A stretch of DNA of 64,000 nucleotides from Bog-756 sp963745955 (GTDB lineage Bacteria > Actinomycetota > Acidimicrobiia > Acidimicrobiales > RAAP-2). The stretch is from assembly GCA_963745955.1 (NCBI GenBank), contig CAVUZI010000006.1:317511-381510 (forward strand), read 5' to 3'. A program made the translations under genes and the position numbers. Within the stretch, counting starts at the first letter, position 1. Each line of letters begins with the position of its first letter. The notes under the pieces were generated by a model, which had not been told where the DNA came from, searched no databases, and saw only the letters and a list, made by a program, of their open reading frames with translations. Positions 60,713-64,000 of the stretch are shown here, piece by piece.

Positions 60713-61633
60713 ATGGCGTCCGGGTGGCCAGCGCTTTCCTACCGGGAATGGCAGGAGACGTGTGACACGCTGCACGCCCACACCCAGGTGCTCGGCAAAC
60801 TCGCCGCCGCGCTGGCGCCGCCCGAGCCCGAGCTCCAGCACGCCGCCCTCCGCCTCACCGCCAGGGGCTGGGAGACGGCTCCGCTCCCCGCACCCGACGC
60901 CTCGGGCGCCCTGGTGGTGGCGCTCGATCTCCGCCGGCACGAGGCGGTCGTCGAGCACAACGACGGGCGCACCGAGCGGGTGGCTCTGAGTCCCGACCGC
61001 TCCGTCGGTGAGGTCACCCGGGGCGTGCTGGGCGCGGTGCGCGCCCTGGGCGGCCCGGTCGAGATCGACCCCACCCCGCAGGAGGTGGAGTGGAGTGTGC
61101 CCCTGGACGAGGACGTGGAGCATGCCCGTTACGATCAGGGCCGGGTCGCCACCTACTTCGACGCTGCCACCCGTGCTGCGCTCGTGCTGGCGGCATTTCG
61201 TGCTCCGTACCGGGGGCGCTCGACGCCGGTCAATGCGTGGTGGGGATCGTTCGACCTGGCCACCAACCTCTTCTCCGGCCAGTCGGCCGACCCCCCGTCG
61301 AAGGACTTCATCATGCGCAACGCCATGGACGCGCAGGAGGTCGCCGTCGGGTGGTGGCCCGGTGACGGTCGTCACGGGCAGGCGGCCTTCTATGCCTACG
61401 CCCACCCGGCACCGGAGGGGTTTGCCGCCGGGGTCCTGTCCCCCGCCGCGGCACACTGGGACGCGAAGCTGGGGGAATTCATCCTGGACTGGGACGACGT
61501 CTGCTCCAGCCCGGATCCACACGCGGCGGCGCTCGATTTCGCCCGGTCTGCGTTCCGTCACGCGTGCCTCGTGTGCGCCTGGGACTCGGGTCTCGCGGCC
61601 AGCGCCGAAGGAGTGCCGCCGCCGCTGGTCTGA
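60713..61633 (+). CDS. DUF5996 family protein
   Basis: 306 residues. ALSYREWQETCDTLHAHTQV, PELQHAALRLTARGWETAPL, and the conserved NAWWGSFDLATNLFSGQSAD with AYAHPAPEGFAAGVL are those of DUF5996, a broadly distributed protein without known function. It appears cytosolic and complete. ATG 60713 follows a -10 box directly. Confidence 0.8.
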   Translation: MASGWPALSYREWQETCDTLHAHTQVLGKLAAALAPPEPELQHAALRLTARGWETAPLPAPDASGALVVALDLRRHEAVVEHNDGRTERVALSPDRSVGEVTRGVLGAVRALGGPVEIDPTPQEVEWSVPLDEDVEHARYDQGRVATYFDAATRAALVLAAFRAPYRGRSTPVNAWWGSFDLATNLFSGQSADPPSKDFIMRNAMDAQEVAVGWWPGDGRHGQAAFYAYAHPAPEGFAAGVLSPAAAHWDAKLGEFILDWDDVCSSPDPHAAALDFARSAFRHACLVCAWDSGLAASAEGVPPPLV

Positions 61634-61698
61634 ACCACCGGCAACGCCAACACGGGTTGGCCGGAACAGGGCCCGTCGTTCCCCTGCCACAGGCGAGA

Positions 61699-62202
61699 TC
61701 AGGCCAGGTGGTCCCGCCCGCCGGACCCGGCGTCGCGCCGCCATCGTTGGAACCGGATGTTCGGTGTGTCGACGACCGGCGGCGAGGGTTCGTCACTGAC
61801 CAGCTGAAAGGTCGACTCGAAGGGCGGGAAGAACTTGGTGCAGCCGAAGTCCCCCTGGACCCGGGTCAGCGAGAGCTCCCCGACGGCCGGAAGCGTCTCC
61901 GCGTACACCTTGGCGCCACCGATGATCCAGAGGTCGGCATCGACGCGTTCGGCGAGGAACGAGTCCAGGTCGGCGACGGGCACGAATCCGTCGCGAAGCG
62001 TCGAGCCGCGCCTCGTAGCCACGAAGTTGGTACCGCCGGGAAGGGGCTGCTCGAACTCCACATACGTCGCGTACCCCATCAGGACATCGGACGATGCCAC
62101 CGTGGCCCGGAAGTGCTCGACGTCTGCGGGCACCTTCCACGGGATCCCGTCGTCGGTGCCCAGGCCCAATCGGTCGTCGACGGCCCCGATGGCACGGATC
62201 AT
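61699..62202 (-). CDS. folA: Dihydrofolate reductase
   Basis: 167 residues. Start MIRAIGAVDDRLGLGTDDGI with PWKVPADVEHFRATVASSDV (substrate and cofactor site), LMGYATYVEF in place of the usual MGRKTYE, and the NADPH motif LWIIGGAKVYAETLPAVGEL. The Asp/Glu that protonates dihydrofolate is Asp in VPADVEHFR. The gene reduces dihydrofolate with NADPH; RibD-C type reductases are the alternative, but the N-terminus favours DHFR. No ribosome site; TAGGAT lies 6 bases before the ATG. Confidence 0.88.
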   Translation of the reverse strand: MIRAIGAVDDRLGLGTDDGIPWKVPADVEHFRATVASSDVLMGYATYVEFEQPLPGGTNFVATRRGSTLRDGFVPVADLDSFLAERVDADLWIIGGAKVYAETLPAVGELSLTRVQGDFGCTKFFPPFESTFQLVSDEPSPPVVDTPNIRFQRWRRDAGSGGRDHLA

Positions 62203-62208
62203 GCCGTG

Positions 62209-62214
62209 ATCCTA
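62209..62214 (-). promoter_or_regulatory. -10 box TAGGAT for dihydrofolate reductase, overlapping an upstream stop codon
   Basis: TAGGAT on the reverse strand, 6 bases before the ATG at 62202. Its first three bases are the TAG stop of the gene at 62212-62532. Confidence 0.55.
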
Positions 62215-62532
62215 GAAGTGACGCCGGTGGGCGGTGCACCGACTCGTCCGCCTCGGACCTGGACGGCTCCGGGAGTCGCTGGCGGTCCCCCGCCCAGCCA
62301 TCGAGAGCTCCGCCCCGGCCGAACGCGTGGACACCAGAGCCTCGTTCCTCGCGGTTGCCGAACACCCGTCCGTGCCGCAGAGGGAGCTGAGCTCGGTGAG
62401 TGCGCGCAGTAGGCGCGCCTGCGTGAGGGCCAGGACGGTTCCGATGCCCGTGCCGTCCCGCTGGTACCGGTCGTGTTGGAACTGCGCCTCTTCCCGCCAT
62501 TCCTCGATTCGTTCAGGTGTCAGGTACGCCAT
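62212..62532 (-). CDS. Hypothetical protein
   Basis: 106 residues. The first 50 are helical and look coded (YLTPERIEEWREEAQFQHDR, GTVLALTQARLLRALTELSS); the rest is Ser/Arg-rich and may be disordered. No family recognised. The stop overlaps the DHFR promoter. Confidence 0.55.
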   Translation of the reverse strand: MAYLTPERIEEWREEAQFQHDRYQRDGTGIGTVLALTQARLLRALTELSSLCGTDGCSATARNEALVSTRSAGAELSMAGRGTASDSRSRPGPRRTSRCTAHRRHF

Positions 62533-62673
62533 CCCGGTCCTCCGTGCTCGTCCCGAGCGGCCCGCTGTCGGAGCCGGTGCAAGTCGATGCGATCCATCAC
62601 CTCGGACCCTAGGTCATGGTGCGGTGGACAAACTGGGACCAACCGTAATCCCACCTGTGAGATCTACCCGCCG

Positions 62674-63480
62674 TCAGCCGAGGCGAATGGCGGCAAGTTG
62701 GCTGCCCTGTGCCACCAGGCGCCCGGTGCGATCCCAGACCGAGCAGGCTTCATCGACGCGCTGGCCGTCGATGAGCTGGGCGCGCTGGAGGACACGCACC
62801 GGGCCGGCCACGGGCAGGGCGCGGACGTACGCGGTCAGTTCCAGGGTGGGAACCCAGCCCGACCACTCGATCTCGAAGGTCGCCGGCGGGTAGGCATCGA
62901 CGGCGAACAGCAGGGAGATCGGGTCGAACGCCTCGCCGTGCGGGAGCGCCAACCAACCCCGCAGCTCCCCCGTCCCGCTCGGCCTGCCGGCCGTGAACCC
63001 CATCGACCCGGGTTCGAGTCGGACGTCGATCTGGTCCAGGATGGCCACCCGGTTCCCGTCCGGAGTGGCCGGGTTCAGACGGACACACTCATCGAACGGG
63101 ACCTGCCCGGCGGCCGGCAACCCCTCGTCCCAGTACGGCACGGCGGCCTCGGCGAGCCGGCTGGTCGTCACCAGTGCCTCGACGCAGGCCTGGCCGTCCT
63201 GGCTCATCCGGGCGCGGACCTGGCTGGCCGTACGCCCCGACCGCAGCAGTTCCGCCACGATGACGACCGGGCCCGGTTCGGGCGCCCGCAGATAATGCGC
63301 ACTGGCCGCGATGACGTGAGGGTGGGCACTGACCGACACCGACGCCCGGGCCAGCATGGCCAGCAGCGAGCCGCCGTTCGGCTTGCCGACGATGGTCCAT
63401 TCCGGGTCGGCTTCGGCCGCGAACCGTCCCGGCTCCAAGGGCACCAGCGCGGTGGCTGCGGCGAATCCGTTCCCTCCCAC
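62674..63480 (-). CDS. Acyl-CoA thioesterase family protein (double hotdog)
   Basis: 268 residues. FAAEADPEWTIVGKPNGGSL, LRAPEPGPVVIVAELLRSGR, TASQVRARMSQDGQACVEAL form the first hotdog half; RGWLALPHGEAFDPISLLFA, YPPATFEIEWSGWVPTLELT form the second. This is the TesB-like/mycobacterial thioesterase family. It hydrolyses acyl-CoA of unknown chain. It diverges from the partial MFS gene with an operator-like palindrome between. Confidence 0.83.
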   Translation of the reverse strand: MGGNGFAAATALVPLEPGRFAAEADPEWTIVGKPNGGSLLAMLARASVSVSAHPHVIAASAHYLRAPEPGPVVIVAELLRSGRTASQVRARMSQDGQACVEALVTTSRLAEAAVPYWDEGLPAAGQVPFDECVRLNPATPDGNRVAILDQIDVRLEPGSMGFTAGRPSGTGELRGWLALPHGEAFDPISLLFAVDAYPPATFEIEWSGWVPTLELTAYVRALPVAGPVRVLQRAQLIDGQRVDEACSVWDRTGRLVAQGSQLAAIRLG

Positions 63481-63499
63481 GCCCGCACACCGTAGTGGG

Positions 63500-63528
63500 T
63501 TGCGTCATAGAACGCAATCCCCTAGAGT
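63500..63528 (+). promoter_or_regulatory. Leaderless promoter with palindromic operator for the MFS gene
   Basis: TTGCGT (63500-63505), 17 bases, TAGAGT (63523-63528), then 7 bases to the GTG at 63536. The -35 is one arm of the palindrome TTGCGT-CATAGA-ACGCAA (63500-63517), so a bound repressor would block it. No ribosome site before the GTG. Confidence 0.6.
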
Positions 63529-63535
63529 GAGTTTC

Positions 63536-64000
63536 GTGACGGAATCCACTGGCCCCGTGCGGGTCCTCGTTGCGGGCGGGTCGAAGGCCTCGCCCCGCGC
63601 CGTGCTGGTCATCGTCTGTGCGGGCGTGGTGCTGGCCAGCCTGGACCTGTTCATCGTCAATGTGGCCCTGCCGCAGATCGCCCGGGACCTCGGGGCGAGG
63701 AACCTGGGTCAGCTGTCCTGGGTGCTCAACGGGTACGCCATCGTCTACGCCTCCCTCCTCGTCTTCTTCGGGAAACTGGCCGACCGCTACCGCCGCGATC
63801 GCGGTTTCCTCCTCGGGGTGGCCGTGTTCACCGCGGCCTCGGCGGCCTGTGCCGCGTCGACCAGCGTCGGGATGCTGATCGGTTTCCGCATGGTCCAAGC
63901 CGCGGGGGCGGCGCTGCTGACACCCACGTCTCTGGCCCTGGTCCTGGCCTCCCACGCGCCCGAGCACCGGCAGGGGGCGGTGCGGGCCTGGACCGCCACC
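63536..64000 (+). CDS. MFS drug exporter, DHA2 family (N-terminal part, cut by window edge)
   Basis: 155 codons to the window end, open. First helices VLVIVCAGVVLASLDLFIVN followed by VALPQIARDLGARNLGQLSW and WVLNGYAIVYASLLVFFGKL; motif A is GKLADRYRRDRGF; later MVQAAGAALLTPTSLALVLA. Typical DHA2 exporter. GTG 63536 just after a -10 box. Substrate unknown. Confidence 0.88.
   Translation, partial: MTESTGPVRVLVAGGSKASPRAVLVIVCAGVVLASLDLFIVNVALPQIARDLGARNLGQLSWVLNGYAIVYASLLVFFGKLADRYRRDRGFLLGVAVFTAASAACAASTSVGMLIGFRMVQAAGAALLTPTSLALVLASHAPEHRQGAVRAWTAT

Overview
The window is about 70 % G+C, has dense genes, uses GTG starts freely, and shows several -10 boxes placed 6-7 bases before a start codon (leaderless transcripts). 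With an actinobacterial moxR-DUF58-transglutaminase operon, DUF222/HNH and DUF1918 proteins, and cell-wall proteins with SDGGIF-type repeats, this points to the chromosome of a soil or aquatic actinobacterium, most likely Acidimicrobiia. The lineage is inferred from gene content only. No rRNA, tRNA, CRISPR array, transposase, prophage or origin is visible.

Layout. 1-13 kb: a HelD-like helicase (cut by the window edge), a TetR/MFS efflux pair with twin operators, PPK2, ThpR, an AidB-like acyl-CoA dehydrogenase, a membrane PAS-GGDEF-EAL protein, an FMN split-barrel protein, DoxX, a patatin and a DinB-like protein. 13-25 kb: lipoproteins, a frameshifted DUF222/HNH gene, an LPG-flippase-like protein, a badly broken GH3 beta-glucosidase, small hypotheticals, and the moxR-DUF58-tgpA operon (tgpA frameshifted). 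25-43 kb: a winged-helix/membrane/extracellular fusion, a secreted GH43 protein with six 41-residue repeats, an N-acyl-D-amino-acid deacylase, a cyclic-nucleotide-binding (CNB) protein, a nitroreductase, a 2-hydroxyacid oxidase/ThDP enzyme pair, a frameshifted MFS pump, a PAS-GGDEF protein, and a three-gene cytochrome b6-like operon.

43-64 kb: a block resembling dormancy/universal-stress islands: GH65 phosphorylase coupled to a universal-stress/beta-phosphoglucomutase fusion, DUF1918, phosphoribosyltransferase, Zn-alcohol dehydrogenase, CoA-transferase, an APH-like/P-loop kinase fusion, STAS and VKOR proteins. It is followed by the most interesting locus: a TPR / TRAFs-binding-like / class III cyclase gene divergent from a TIR-transmembrane-WD40 gene. 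A CNB-thioredoxin-reductase fusion lies 3 kb further on. The right edge has DUF5996, DHFR, a thioesterase and a partial MFS pump.

Signalling is a common thread: two diguanylate cyclase proteins, one nucleotide cyclase, two CNB proteins, one TIR protein and one STAS protein. Short GC-rich tandem repeats occupy several intergenic gaps. Four genes have frame breaks (DUF222, GH3, tgpA, MFS). Two of these breaks lie at or near homopolymers, so base errors in the assembly should be excluded before calling them all pseudogenes.
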